DNA of 64,000 nucleotides. Source: Trichopria drosophilae. Lineage: Eukaryota > Arthropoda > Insecta > Hymenoptera > Diapriidae. Under the pieces are notes generated by a model that was not told the DNA's origin, did no database searches, and saw only the letters and a program-made list of their open reading frames with translations. The translations under genes were made by a program, and so were the position numbers. How positions within the stretch are numbered: position 1 is the first letter of the stretch; the number at the start of each line of letters is the position of its first letter. Shown here one piece after another: positions 36,033-48,789 of the stretch. The stretch spans positions 24,836,001-24,900,000 of the forward strand of contig CM059583.1 of the NCBI GenBank assembly GCA_030407085.1. Reading direction: 5' to 3'.

Positions 36033-36421
36033 TTATTTGTTATATTTTGATGGCTGATAGGAAGAACCAAATATCTCAAACGTGAACCGACAAACTGGAC
36101 GCTTTAAAAGTTTGTGACGAAGAACCGGACATTTCGTAGTGTGCGAAGAAGAACCGGACATTTCAAAAGTTGCTACGATATAATAAATGGCTATAAAAAA
36201 TCTTGAAATATCCGGTTCTCGGTCGCAAATTCTGAAATGTTCGGTTCTTCGTCGCAAATTCTGAAATGTCCGATTCTTCGTCGCAAATTCTGAAATGTCT
36301 GGTTCTTCGCTGCAAATTCTGAAATATCCGGTTGTTTGTCGTAAAACATTCGAAATGTCAGGTTCTTCGTCTCACATTTAGGATGTCCAGTTCTTCGTAC
36401 CAGATATCGATTTATTATTTA
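36033..36421 (-). mobile_element. Foldback element of 29-bp units (copy 2)
   Basis: Same family as 32642-32937 but in the opposite orientation: its centre, with TTGCTACGATATAATAAATGG, is the reverse complement of the other centre. One side carries a regular array with starts at 36222, 36251, 36280, 36309 and 36338, a 29-bp period, unit core CGCAAATTCTGAAATGTCCG plus GTTCTTCGT. The other side has fewer, inverted units. Ends CGATATCTGGTACG and TGATGGCTGATAGG match the other copy. Confidence 0.75.
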
Positions 36422-37039
36422 TTATTTGTCAAAAATTTATATCTATGTTTCGATTTAACTCCAAATTTGAAAGAGTATACGATAAACTAGGAAATAATAC
36501 ATAGAGGTTGTGTTACGTATTTCTCTGCTGAATTACGTTAGTTTAGTATTGATGAATAAATGACAATATTTTTGTATTTAATATTTGTTCCATTCTTTAA
36601 GATTTTGACGGTGATATTTTGTCGTTTTTCATTTTGATATCATCAGATGTTATCCGGTATCATCAGTATGTTATAAAGTAACATCTATTTCTTTCCATTT
36701 GTAATCTTTCTCGAAAAATATAAATTAAAAATTATTATATTGATTTTTAAAATTTCGGATTCAATATTGTCTTTTTAAAGAAGTTATTAAAGATATAAAT
36801 GGTGCGAGACAGTCCGAATAAAAAACCGATGCAAACATTTTTTATTCACCTTATTTGGTGCAGAATACATCCACTTAATTTCATTTTAACTAAAAAACCC
36901 ATTTGGTCTAAATTTATCGTTAAGACAAAAACAAGTCTTCAGATGTCCGGAACAATTCCATTCGATGCCTAATCACCTCTAGAAATATTCAATAAAAAGC
37001 AGTAGCATGTTTTTACCAGAACCACCGTCTTTCAGGAAA

Positions 37040-37700
37040 TTCGAAACAACTTACGCATGCATTTTGTCGAAATGCTAATCGAAAAAATTAATTGTATAAA
37101 AATTCTCATAACGAATTCTACATTCTCGAGTGGTGTTACTCAACGAGCGCGTACTCCACCTAATAAAGCGTAACCAATACACAGTATAAGTTTACACCAA
37201 AAAACGCTTTTCGACAAACGAGCGTACGCATTTCGGCATAATTACAACCAGACCGCCACTTTCGAGTGCTCGGACATGCGTCTCGGGTTAAAAATGCCCG
37301 AAAAAAATGGGTTTCGAAAGGGTTTCTCGCCTTTCATTTTTTGGGCAATATGTAGAGCACATTGCGACTGCTTAACCGGCGGCGTCGGTTCTAAAATTGG
37401 CAAATGCAAACGTGCCTATTAGGCATTCGAAGCGCGGTTTACTCGAGTCTTACACTTCTTGTGTACGGCACTACCATTGTTAAACGATTGCCAACGCCGC
37501 CGTTACGTAAGGTCAATTGTTACAGACGCACGTACACATGTACACGGGGCTCGGTGCAATAAAAAATGAAATTTCTACTCGCATAATTCCCTTCAAGGCT
37601 GAGGCACACGCGACTCACAATTTTCCATAACGAAGAAAGCTGGAAGCGTGCTGGCATTGTGTATACACGCCATGACCGATTACGGGAGCCATGGCGTTAG
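37040..37700. other. Long CpG-rich island, possible regulatory DNA or non-coding exon
   Basis: The longest G+C-rich stretch in the window, with GGCGGCGTCGG, CGCCGCCGTTACG and GTGTATACACGCC-like strings. No long frame crosses it; a Met frame starting at 37691 is short and unsupported. It lies 4 kb upstream of the peptide gene in minus-strand sense. Confidence 0.3.
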
Positions 37701-37989
37701 GTCATAATGGAAAATTGCTTCATTTTAAATGGGCCCGGCTCTTTGGAAAATCGTTAAAATTGATACGGTTCTTACGATTTGGAAAATTGAGTGGTTTTCA
37801 TTTTTATTACTCAGCCGATGTCATTATGTGCATTTATTGTTCAGATTTCGCTACGGGAGGAATGTTTTGTTACGATGCTCATCTTAGGAAGTGTGATATT
37901 TCACTTTTATTATTTCAAATGTCATTTTCATTACTCATCTCTAACGAATGATTCTATATGTTTTATCTTCCATGAATAATTTTATCCTC

Positions 37990-39985
37990 CCATTTTTTGT
38001 GACTATTATTGTAGAAATTTTCACGGTGTGGCAGAACCACTTTTAATTGGGAGTGTCATTCGTGGAATTTTCTAGCTAAAATATATAATGTATAATATGC
38101 AATCATTCAAACGTAATAAGACTAAAATTAAAATATTTTAACGAGCCGTTTTTTAAAAAATTGCAAAAAAGTATTACAAAGCGTAGAATTTTTTATTCCT
38201 TTTTATTTTCCGACGAAAGTTGACCGCCAATCTAAAAACCATGTATAGAGATAAGTTGAAGACATGAAAAAGATCTACAACTTTCATATACATAGTTTTT
38301 CACATAACCTCAACATTTTCGAGATAATTAAAAAAACCGTTTCTTCGTCAAAAAAAGAATTTAAATAAAGAATTTTTTCACTTAATTTTGAGGAAACTTA
38401 CCTTTACATGTCCCAAATAAGCTGTAATTTTTTCAAATAAAAATATTCATTTTTAGACGTTATATTGAATAAAAAACCGAAAAATTGCCCCTAATTTCAA
38501 CCGAACATTGTCATGTTGATTTTTTAGATTTTTAAATGTTTTTGTAAAGGATTTGTTCGTTGAAATCTTTATTTTTAGATGGTCATAAACAAAATTTATG
38601 TCACCTGCAAAAATTGATTGCAATTGCAACAAAAAAATGAAATGTATATTCAAACATTTTTTCATTATTTGTTCAAATTTGCTATTGTTTATTAAAATTT
38701 AGAGTAAATCTTGTATATTTGTATACACATCATACATTTTTTTTAATTATCTCGAAAATTAGTTATTTTATTCAACATTCCTATTATTTATAAATAAATT
38801 GTTATGTAGTCCATAAGAAAGCTTTCCTTTTTTCTTTGCATAAAATTAGGAAAAAATAATAAAATGTAGTTTATAATAACTGCGATCTGAAAGCCCTAGT
38901 CATACATAGTAATATTTACTATATAATTTCTTTTAGTGCAGACAGAAAAGAATGCAGACATATTTTTCGAAAATGATCATAAATAAGATACATGACAAAG
39001 TGTTTATAGAAAGTTTTTTATATATACATTATAAAACAATTTAAATAAAAATATATTCTTAGTTTTATTACTATACAAAAAAATATCAGAGTAAAAAGCG
39101 ATTCCGAACCTATAAAAAAACTGTCGCATTTTTCACTTCGTGAATTGTAGGATGCAATATTTTATATCCTACTTTTTATGTTACATCACACATCTCGAAA
39201 AAGCTTTTTAATGTGTAAATCCATTATGGGAATAATTTTTAAAAATAAAGAAGTCACCGTTATTTATAAAATTAACATTCTTGTTTTTTTAAAATTGCTT
39301 ATTCGACACAAAATTAGTTTTAAGTGGGCTATAACCGTTTTTTAGCTTCTGCAGATGTTTTGCTAAGGAACAGTTTCTTATTTCACATTATTATACTTGT
39401 ATTTTTATTATTTTTATTAGTACGTTCATTAAATTACATTTTACGACAAAAGAAAACAACTAGTTATATTCTTCAGGAAAACAAGTAATTATCATTGAAG
39501 ATCTTATCAGAACACTTTCAAATTGCTAGTATTCAAATTTCAAGTTTAGATTTGTGCTACATTTATGTGAAAAGATGAAAATCATATCCTTTATCAATGC
39601 TAGATCTTCACAAACAAACACGAAGGATATTAAATTTCGTCGCTTTCATTTTTGTTGTTTAAATTTCTTCTGAAATACGAAACTAGGATCGAATTATTTT
39701 GCGTAAAAGACAAGAATTTACTTCAAAGTCTACGTGCAATTTTTAAACCTAATTTTTAGTTCTAAAAGAAATTGGTAAGAAATGTCATTTTCATTTATCA
39801 TTTACAATAAATTTGTTTATGTTTTATTATATTAAATATCTTTTACGATTTTCCCGAATATTTCATAAAAGATGTTTGAGAATTTCGTCGACAATTTTTC
39901 CATGTATCTTTTAGACGAAATAAATACAAAAATTTTTGATATTTTCGCTGTATTTTAAAAGTAAAAATTTGCAGAGAAGACAAAA
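37990..39985. other. No gene seen
   Basis: Very AT-rich. A loosely inverted pair TTCGAGATAATTAAAAAA / TTTTTTAATTATCTCGAAA (38320 and 38735) may mark a decayed element. Confidence 0.35.
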
Positions 39986-39990
39986 TCGCA

Positions 39991-40746
39991 AAAAACTCTC
40001 AGCTTCAAACACTTACAAATATGGTTGCTTTTGTTGTAAAGACTTGAACCGATGCTCATTTTAAAACTCAGAATATGTACTTTCACAACAAAAATATTAA
40101 ATTTTGAAAAATAAAAAAATTCCATTTTTAGGAACAAAACCATTTTTAAATGTAATTTTGAAGGTCAACGCCCCGAGTTACAAACCTGGAATAAAATTTT
40201 ACCATAATCCTTGACAAACTTTCTAAAGATCTTGAAATTTTCAAAATGGAGAACCGATGGACCCTATTTTTTAACGCGTTTGAAATTTCTGATCAGTGAC
40301 ATTTCGATTCTTTTATTTATAAAAATGAGTAATAACTTCCAATAATTTTGTGATATAAGTATGTGATAAATAGTACAAAACAAATATATTAAAAGAATAA
40401 TATTTACGTAGATGAGCTCATTTATCATTATAATTGCACCGTCAGCGTTGAATTCAAACGCTTTAAAAACATAGATTCAATCGGTTCTCCATTTTGAAAA
40501 TTTTCAGATTTGTAAAGAATTTTATCAAAGAATATGACAAATTTTTTTCAAGGTTGTAAATCGGGGGATTGACCTTCAAAATTACATTTAAAAACAGTTT
40601 CGTTCATAAAAAATTGAATTTTTCATTTTTCGCAATTTAATATTTATTTTTGTAAAAGTACGTGTTCTGAGCTTTAAAATGGACACCGGTTTATGTCTGT
40701 ATAACAAAAACAAACAACAGTTATGAGTGTTTGAAACAGAGAGTTT
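39991..40746. mobile_element. Foldback element with about 265-bp inverted arms
   Basis: 39991-40260 and 40475-40746 are inverted copies. Landmarks are GTTTGAA near the outer ends, TTGAAGGTCAA near the middle and TCTCCATTTTGAAAATTT at the inner ends. The spacer is about 215 bp. The flanking 62- and 75-codon minus frames mirror one another and are not genes. Confidence 0.7.
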
Positions 40747-41329
40747 CCTGCTTTTTTGTTTTTCTTGCCAGTTTTCGAGTCCTAAAAGTGTCCAGGTTGA
40801 TCTGGAATGGATCATATGTCAATCTCGAAAATGATATATTTGTGTATACTAATTGATGAGTACATTAAAATTGAAAATTGGAAATATTATCAACTTTAGA
40901 AATAGCAGCGATAGTATTGTCGGTACTATATATTTTATATCTTATTAACGACGCGTTAGAAATATACTTAGAAACGTTACACTTTACGTAAAATAAACTT
41001 TCAAGGAACTGACTCATGTCAGAAGTTGTGTAATTACATAATTATAAAAACGAATAATCGTAATGGATGAATGCAATATATTGTAATTAATTATGTTTTA
41101 TTTACTTCATCAATTGTTTGACATTTCAAGTGCTATATAGTGCCTTGCTTATTTATTAGTCCATGCATACTATTATCAATATTTTTTATTGGACAATAAA
41201 ATATTAATAAAAAACTCCCAGTTTTACATAATTTTTAATTTACGACTTAACTACTGGCAGGCGCAGTAATTAATTCAATATTACGCGAGATAAATAAAAT
41301 AAGTATCTTAATCATCTCATTAACTCATT

Positions 41330-41640
41330 TTCGATCCTTTCCAGCAAAGCTTTTCTCTCTTGGATCATTCGATCTAACCGGTTTAGAAATCTTGAAACCG
41401 CTAAAAAAACTGACGGCGATCCCTTCCGTTTCATGAATGGTAATCCTTGCGTTCTAGTTTTCGAGCAGTTATTTCGTCCAGAACGAAAGCGAAGATGCGA
41501 CGGTTCGAAAGATTAAGTTCCTTTTCATTCAATGTAAATTCGACAACGCACTTTCGCACGATGCGCGTTTTAATTTCGCAATGTATACTTTCGTTCGCAG
41601 ACAATATGTCGCCGGCCAAGTGTGAAAATTAGTATTGGCT
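41330..41640. other. G+C-richer island with frames open on both strands
   Basis: 41447-41632 (plus, 61 codons) and 41619-41431 (minus, 62 codons) are open at the same place. That is common in a low-stop CpG block and argues against either being proven. The minus product (VEFTLNEKELNLSNRRIFAF) is slightly more protein-like. No splice sites were identified. Confidence 0.25.
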
Positions 41641-41796
41641 GGAAAAAGTAGTATTTTGTAGCTCGAAGCGAACATTTCCGTGTTGATTTAGACATTACGA
41701 TAGCAGTTTACAACCTTGGAACTTTAATTATGATTTTTTTCGAATTTTTAATATTTGAAATTGAAAATTTTCAGTTTTGAGATGGAAAAAGGAACT

Positions 41797-42400
41797 CAGT
41801 ACAGGTAGCCAATATGCTATTCGCCATTAAATGAGTACTGACTGACAGAGAAAATTAGTACTGACACAACACTTTTCCAGTACTGACATGACTAAAAAAT
41901 AACGTCCGACCATTGGAGTATATCAGTACCAACTCAGTACACGCAGCCAGTACTATATTTATTATTAAATGAGTACTGATTGACAGAGCAAATTAGTACT
42001 GACACAACAGTGATTTCCAGTACTGGCCTGAGTAAAAAATAATCCGACCATTGGAGTATGTCAGTACCAACCCAGTACACGCAGCCAGTACTGCATTCGC
42101 CTTTAAATGAGTACTGACTGACGTAGCAAATTAGTACTGATACAGCACTGATTTCCAGTACTGGCATGAGTAAAAAATAACATCCGACCGCTGGAGTATG
42201 TCAGCACCTACCCAGTATACGCAGCCAGTACTTGGGTATTAAATAAGTACTATCTAACGAAGTAAGTCAGTACTGGTGCCTTACTGACTGCAAGTACTGT
42301 ACTCGGGAAGAAATAACGTCTGACTATCGGAGTACTGTTACACTACTAATTCCCAGTACTATTTTTAATGTTACATTACTGGTTGCCAAAATAATTCAGT
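41797..42400. repeat. 138-140 bp tandem repeat rich in CAGTACTG
   Basis: The landmark CAGTACAGGTAGCC or CAGTACACGCAGCC starts at 41797, 41935, 42073 and 42213, giving periods of 138, 138 and 140 bp. Each unit has several CAGTAC/GTACTG boxes, a CCAGTACTGG palindrome and a GACCATTGGAGTAT phrase. Degenerate sequence of the same type continues to about 42570. The 77-codon minus frame is a repeat by-product. Confidence 0.8.
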
Positions 42401-42579
42401 ACTGTTCTGTAATACGGTAGCATTTATTGAATGTACGCTTGAATTTACATTCAGCAAAATACTTATTAAGTAGTATATGTCAGTACTCCTAGTCAAATTT
42501 GAAGTAAGGAAAAAACGAGGACAAAACCATTTCGTACTGGCTGGACAGTACTAACAAACAAGACGAATCAGTAATGGTT

Positions 42580-43595
42580 ATACTCGTAAAATGCAGAACT
42601 TTTCTACATTTCTCAGAAAAAAATACCTACATTATTTTATAGAAAAATTTCCCTGCTGATAAGTAATACTTTATTCAAGTATGTAATTATTTTATGAAAA
42701 TGCAGAAAACTCTTCATTTTTCCAACTATATATAGCTCATACAACATAGTATTGTCATTATTCCCAGGAATATTCTCTAGAAGTAGTTAGTCATTAAAAT
42801 CAACGTTCAATCAATTACATACAATGTGCAACACCTTAAAAAGTTATCATTAACTTTTTATTATTAACATAAAAAGAAATCCCCATAATTTTCTGCAAAT
42901 TGCGATAGTTACAAACCATCGATGAACTTTAGATCTTCATTAATAAAAAAATACCATTTTAAAAATTACTCCATTATGTAATTTGTTTTCACTTTTCTAT
43001 TATTTGATTTCCATTACTTAAATTTTGTACTGAATTCGGTATAAGTATAAACTGCAAGTTTGATCCTAAGATATCAAATAAGATATAATTAAAAATGCGA
43101 TTAAAAGATATAAATATTATTATGAAAACACGTCATACCCAATAACAAACATTGTGAAGTTGATATGCAACGTTCATTAAAATATTGTCAGCAATTATTG
43201 GCTACTGTCTTGAAACCAACTTTCGATACTTACACATTTCGTAATTGAAAGAGTTACAACCAGAAGCCATAAAAACCAGAACGTTCGTATCGAACAAGAC
43301 ATTTTTGTTTTGAAATTGCTCGTACAATTGGGCAAGACGATTATATTGGTTTCCATTCAGACAAAAAATAACAAAAAAGGCAGAACAATTGTGTAAGTGG
43401 TTTGGGATGAAAACATACCTTTTAGTACTTTTAGTAATATACATTTAACAGCGAAAGCCTTTTGTTTCAATTGCATGGAACACTTGTAAATTTCTGTCAT
43501 TCTTTCTGTACCCCATTAAATTCATGTCTGAGTTCAGGCATTTTACATCGAAATTTCGGTACTTCTCACCTTATATGGAAAAAATAATTTTCGTA
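42580..43595. other. No gene seen
   Basis: AT-rich DNA. The 80-codon minus frame at 43444-43202 lacks any domain or splice signal. Confidence 0.35.
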
Positions 43596-43599
43596 AGAA

Positions 43600-44602
43600 T
43601 TACGCAAATATTAGACAATTTTTTTTAATATTACTTAATATCCACAAAAGATTACGGTACTTATTTTTGTTAGAAACCATAAGCAACGTTTTTTAATGCC
43701 AAAACGTAATATTTTGAATAGTGTATCAAAAAATGCCACAAATTTAAAAATAAACAAATTACAAGCATTCATTTCACGAAAATCATTTTTTTCACTTATC
43801 GTTATTTTCTTATCATTTCCCGCATTAGAGTACCTCAGATATTTATAAATATCACTTCAAAAATGTTTGGGATCGATACAAGCTGTGCAAAAAATTAAAT
43901 TACAAAATGGCTTCTAAATTCGATTTTTTGTTCAAAATCATAGTCGCGTGTACTCGGTGGATTTACTCAAATGAAATCACTTGAAACTTGGTTCCCGGAG
44001 TTTTTTGGAGTCGCTGACTCCAAATTTGAAGTTATTTTTCATAAATTCAAAATGGTGGATCTAACATGGCAAACGTATTTACTAAAATCGAAAAAAATCT
44101 CTTCATTCTTGGTACTCGGTGGTTTTTAGGGTTGCCCATCCCAGATTGCCATCCGCTATTTTTACTTTTGAATCATCAGATTTGGACTCCACGACCCCAA
44201 AAATCGCGATACCAAGTATGAAGTGATTTCATTCAGGTCAATGGATTGAATACATGCAACTATTATATTGAAAAAAAAATTTAATACGCATTTTTGAGCC
44301 ACCATTTTGAAAATTTGATAATAATTCTATCTTCTGGCCCAAACATTATTAATGGGATATTTATAAATGTCTAAGATATTCTAACGTGGAAATGATAAAA
44401 AACTAAAAAATTCCTGATGTTTTAAAAATAAATGCTCGTAAATTTTTTATTTTTATATTTCGATACACCTTTCGAAAAAGCAGGATTTTGGGCAATAAAA
44501 AATATCAAATCCAACATTTTTTCACTGTGTTTTACTATTAAAAAGTACTGTCAAACTTCACGTTAACTTTATGTATAACTTTGATCTTTAAAGTGTTAAA
44601 CT
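43600..44602. mobile_element. TTAA-type long-TIR element (third family copy)
   Basis: The right end, reverse-complemented, reads TTAACACTTTAAAGATC and then ACATAAAGTTAACGTGAAG, matching the ends of the elements at 54976-56572. Internally GTGTATCRAAA, CTCAGATATTTATAAAT and ATAGTCGCGTGTACTC also match. The left terminus is too decayed to place exactly. Confidence 0.5.
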
Positions 44603-44604
44603 GC

Positions 44605-45400
44605 CTCTAATTATTCTACAAATTTTTCTTAAGAATGTTCCAATCTTGGTAAGTTTTTAATAAAGACAAGGTTGAATAGTTTTATAAACTACTTCTTAAC
44701 TATTTCTTAAATAATCTTTGTAATCTTCAGGTCTTTTCAAAATCAAGAACGATTTTTCTTTTACAAAAAAATATTGGAATTTCTTCGCCTAAGTTTCACA
44801 AATACATAAAAATATTAAAAAGGAAGTACACCTTCCTAAATATATGAAGACATTTCAAGTTAAATATTATTGCAACAAAATTTAGTGTACACAAAATTTA
44901 TTCCCTTTCATTAAATATTATTCATAAATGCAGTATACTGTTAATATTTAGTTTATTCCCAAAAATAATAAACAACTTTATGAGTATTAAATATTGTCAT
45001 CAACATCTTATTTTATTTACTTTTTCTTAATAAATTCCTTTTTTGCAATTGTCATTAAATCGTGACAGTTTGTGTATCTGATTACAAAGCGTTGTATAAT
45101 CTTCTAACTAATTAATCAAAATTTTCAAAATTGAGTATAAATATATTAATTCTGCTTTAGTGGAGAGTCATGAATTAACTATTTTGTTAATATAGATTGC
45201 CAGCTTTCATAAGTTAAGCCCATAGTTTTTAAAATAAAACTAAAGAATTTGACAAATCAAAATAAGCAATTAAAAACATTTAATTTGAAAAAGAGAAAAG
45301 TTGGTACAAAGGAACTAATCATGTTTAAAAGAGGCTAAGGTAATAAGAAACTTGTATTAGTACATTCTAAATTACTTAATACATTGAAGAAAACATTATA
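44605..45400. other. No gene seen
   Basis: AT-rich, no supported feature. Confidence 0.4.
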
Positions 45401-45407
45401 CTGAGAA

Positions 45408-46570
45408 AAATATTTAGTAAATTAACCAAATTTTACAGCTGCAAGGGGATAATTAAATGAAAGTTAAATTTACTAAATTGAAGTCAAATTAAATAAATAC
45501 AGGTTAAAAACTATTAACGATTTAGTTTCCACTATCTAACACACCATATACTTAAATTTACTAATTCTTTCCACCTACGTAATATTTGTTTCGTTACTTT
45601 GAATTGAAAAATATTTGATTTGCTGAAAAACTTAAGAAATAATAATTAAGAGATCTTATTAAAAAAAAATAATTTTCTAGTATAACTGCAACGAATTTTA
45701 GCTGCTATTATGAACCTATACAAATTTTTATAGAAGCTTTGCAAATTTCTCTAAATGCCGATATTAAATATAAAAACAATAATATAAATACCGATTTCAT
45801 TGTGTTGTTTCTATTGTCATTTATTATCTAAAAATATTTATAAAGTATCTTTACAAATTAAATAGTTTATGTAAATAAATACTATCTGGTTAACTCAATA
45901 TTTAGACATTTTTATTTCGCCACCTTGGTATTACCGAAATTAATATTCAAGACCGAGACCATCACATCGATACTCTCAATTAAATATCGAGACCAAGAAT
46001 GAAACCGATACCAAAAGAAACGAGTTGGAGATGTGGCCTTCTATTTCCATTCTATTACGAGACCAAGACGGCAGTCTCGCCTAGTCGAGACGAGACTAAG
46101 ATCTCATTCAGCAATGCTTTTAATATTTCTAACCATCAAATATTTTATTTTTCTGTTTTTTTGACTTGGGAAGAAAATTACTGTCCAGAGTAATTTTCCT
46201 AAACAATAACAGTTTTTGGAAAAATTAATAATTGATTAATCTTGTTACTAATTAAGCGCACGCATAGAAAAACAAAAATAGGGTGTAAGAAAGTTATGAA
46301 ACTTAAAATCAGCTTTACTAGCATAATTCTCAAAAAAAGGAATCACACTTCCAAAACTGTTTTACGTTACTTGAAAATATTAAACTAAGGTAATTACAAA
46401 AAATAATTTCGTAATTCACGATTTTCACATTACTTTCAATTTGTATGCAAGTTTCTAAATTTGATCATATTAACTAAACTTATGTTTAGTAGACTGCGAA
46501 AACTCAGTGAAAATGCACTATTAAGTTTAGTAAATCCTGCTATAAATATGCTTCACTGTATTTTTCTCTC
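45408..46570. mobile_element. Possible element with GAGAAAAATA ends
   Basis: ACTGAGAAAAATATTTAGTAAAT at the left and, inverted, GAGAGAAAAATACAGTG...ATTTACTAAAC at the right. The interior holds a GAGACCAAGA-rich patch (45950-46100) with an inverted TAGTCGAGACGAGACTA. TIRs are short and imperfect. Confidence 0.3.
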
Positions 46571-46619
46571 CATACACTAATTTTTTTCAATTTTTCAAAA
46601 ATTTTAATTTTTTACTACA

Positions 46620-47215
46620 AGTAAGAAGAGAATCTCGAAGCAATTACAAATCGTTCGTACGGTCGAGGTGATTTCATTATTCCTTTCATTTATGTCACTT
46701 AACTTTTACGATACAAAAACTTACGAATGACTCTTCACTCGCAGAAATTCAATTCCAAATTCGTACAAATTTTACGTCCTTTACGACACTCCGGAGAAAA
46801 TGCCATTTTTCAAGAAAAAAGGCGGAAGAATTCGCTTGTGCAAGTGCAGGTTCAGATGAAAAAAAAAACAAGGCACAATATGTTTTGAGCAAATCAAGGA
46901 AATAAGAACATATACGAAGTGGAGGCGCATCCAGTGCGAGAGAGAGAGGTTAGGTCGCCTCCAAGTGCCTTTCACTGCTGTTCTCTCACGATTAGACGGA
47001 TTGCAACAAACCTAGCGTAATGTGTGTTCTCTAATAATATAAAGCGCGAGTCTCCTTTTTTTCACTTTTGTTGCACCGGTACTCTTTGTCCCTAAAAAGT
47101 TACGATGCCTGTGACTGATTGACGGTGCGAGCGACCGATGCAAGATGAATGGCGTGAAATGACGTTATGTGATCACGTCCCATTGTCATAATTTTACGTG
47201 ACTTTACTACCTGTC
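46620..47215. promoter_or_regulatory. G+C-richer island with GAGAGAGAG motif
   Basis: Contains GAGAGAGAGAGG (46940-46951), a GAGA-factor-like site, and an AATATAAAG TATA-like box near 47036. No coding frame of note follows on the plus strand. Possible promoter or enhancer; evidence is compositional. Confidence 0.25.
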
Positions 47216-47721
47216 GTTTAATGAAGCACTTACCCTATTGTCCTGGTTTTTATATTTTTTTTTATTGCAAAATTTTTCGAAAAATTGAATTGGCTTCTAT
47301 TTCGAAGGATCCTGTCGGTGTAAAAACTTCATAAATAAAGGAGATTTTAATTTGCTTAATTAAATTATAGTTTTATGAAGATTATGTAAAAAAAAAGCAT
47401 TTAATCGACTCAAAAAAGTTGATATTCAATTGTGTATTTTTCAAACGTTATGAATAAGACATTTCAATATTATATTTTGTAAGGATGTCGAATTACATTT
47501 TTCCCACTAGTCAGTTAACATTACCTGCTGTCGTCTTCAAAACATTTCGAAAATTTTTGCAGACATTAGTTTTTTAATTGAGAAAATTAGGATAGTAAAT
47601 GTAACGTAATGTGCGATGTGACCCCCTCCCCATCAAATATTAGAAAACTTTAAAATAAAAAAACAAATATATTTTTATAAAATAAAATACAATCTACACA
47701 TATCTTTTCATTTATTACATA

Positions 47722-48640
47722 GGAGAAGACGGGGCGAATCGGCGAACGGGGCGAAGAGACGAATCTCAAATATTTCCATTATGATCATACTGATTGTACA
47801 ATATCATATGTGGTTTCTTTGTTTACACCTTTTTTCACATTTTGAGGCATGATATTTTATTTCTTTTTTCCCTTATGTACCTTTGGGAGCGAGAAATGTA
47901 ATTTTTAAACAAAATTTTCAAGTCACTTTTCTGTACTTTGTTCTCAGATTGGTCAATATTTTAATTTTGGCAGTTTAATAATCACTATTTATATATTTAT
48001 TCTAAAAGTATATTTTTTGGACATATTTATAAAACATGAAATGTTCCTTTTTTTGTGTGTTTAAAATGAGATATCGTACCTGGAAGTCCAAATGATACTT
48101 TGGGGTGAAGCGGCGAAATGTTTTCCCGGATGTCTCTATTCAGTGATTATTTTTTAATTTAGAATTCCCTTTTGATGAATGCATTGAGTAACTAAAGACG
48201 AAGTTAAAATATGTGATCCTGATATAATACGAGTATTCAAAGCTTCCGAAGATGCAATTTCCTTTTTACTGTTGTTGGAAACTTTGATATATTTGAAGAG
48301 GTTCATTCCACCAACGTGGAAATTTTATTTTTATTAAAACAAACAATAATAACTTAAAAGATTATGACTTGCACTTAATTTTACGACAGTCGTCTCAGAG
48401 ACCTCTAAAAATGGGGATTCGCCACTTCACCCTGGTATCGCCGCTTCGCCCCGTATTTTTTAAATTTTTCTAAATTGGCCATAGCTGGTCATCTGTAAAA
48501 TATATACCGTAAGTAACATGCATGTAAATATTGACTATGAAATTACCTATCAAATGATACTTTGCATCATCCTAAGTACGAAATTCAAGGACAGATATGA
48601 TACACGGAAAAAATCCTCGCCGCTTCGCCCCGCCTTCCCC
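47722..48640. mobile_element. TA-flanked GGGGCGAA transposon (non-autonomous)
   Basis: TA borders at 47720-47721 and 48641-48642. Left end GGAGAAGACGGGGCGAATCG; right end reverse-complemented GGGGAAGGCGGGGCGAAGCG. The 24-bp TIRs differ at three positions. Sub-terminal copies GGGTGAAGCGGCGAAATG (48105) and CGCCGCTTCGCCCCG (48438) reinforce the pattern. The interior is AT-rich and non-coding; TA points to a Tc1/mariner-type target. Confidence 0.75.
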
Positions 48641-48749
48641 TATTATTCGCTTTCTAATGTTTTTTAAATATTTCATTTGTTATACACAAGCATTTTTGGT
48701 TACCTCTAAAGATCTAAAATTCATCGTTTCAATTGATTATTTCGATTTT

Positions 48750-48769
48750 TTATTATTATTATTATTATT
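48750..48769 (+). repeat. TTA microsatellite
   Basis: About seven TTA/ATT units in a row, then GTTATT. Simple repeat. Confidence 0.7.
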
Positions 48770-48789
48770 GTTATTTCGAATTTATTGAC

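Noticed and set aside
36222..36380. Regular 29-bp repeats resembling a CRISPR array
   Set aside because: Units are directly adjacent with no unique spacers, inverted units occur on the other side, and the context is eukaryotic. It is part of a foldback element.
41431..41632. Overlapping 61- and 62-codon frames on opposite strands
   Set aside because: Both are open over the same bases, so neither has independent support.
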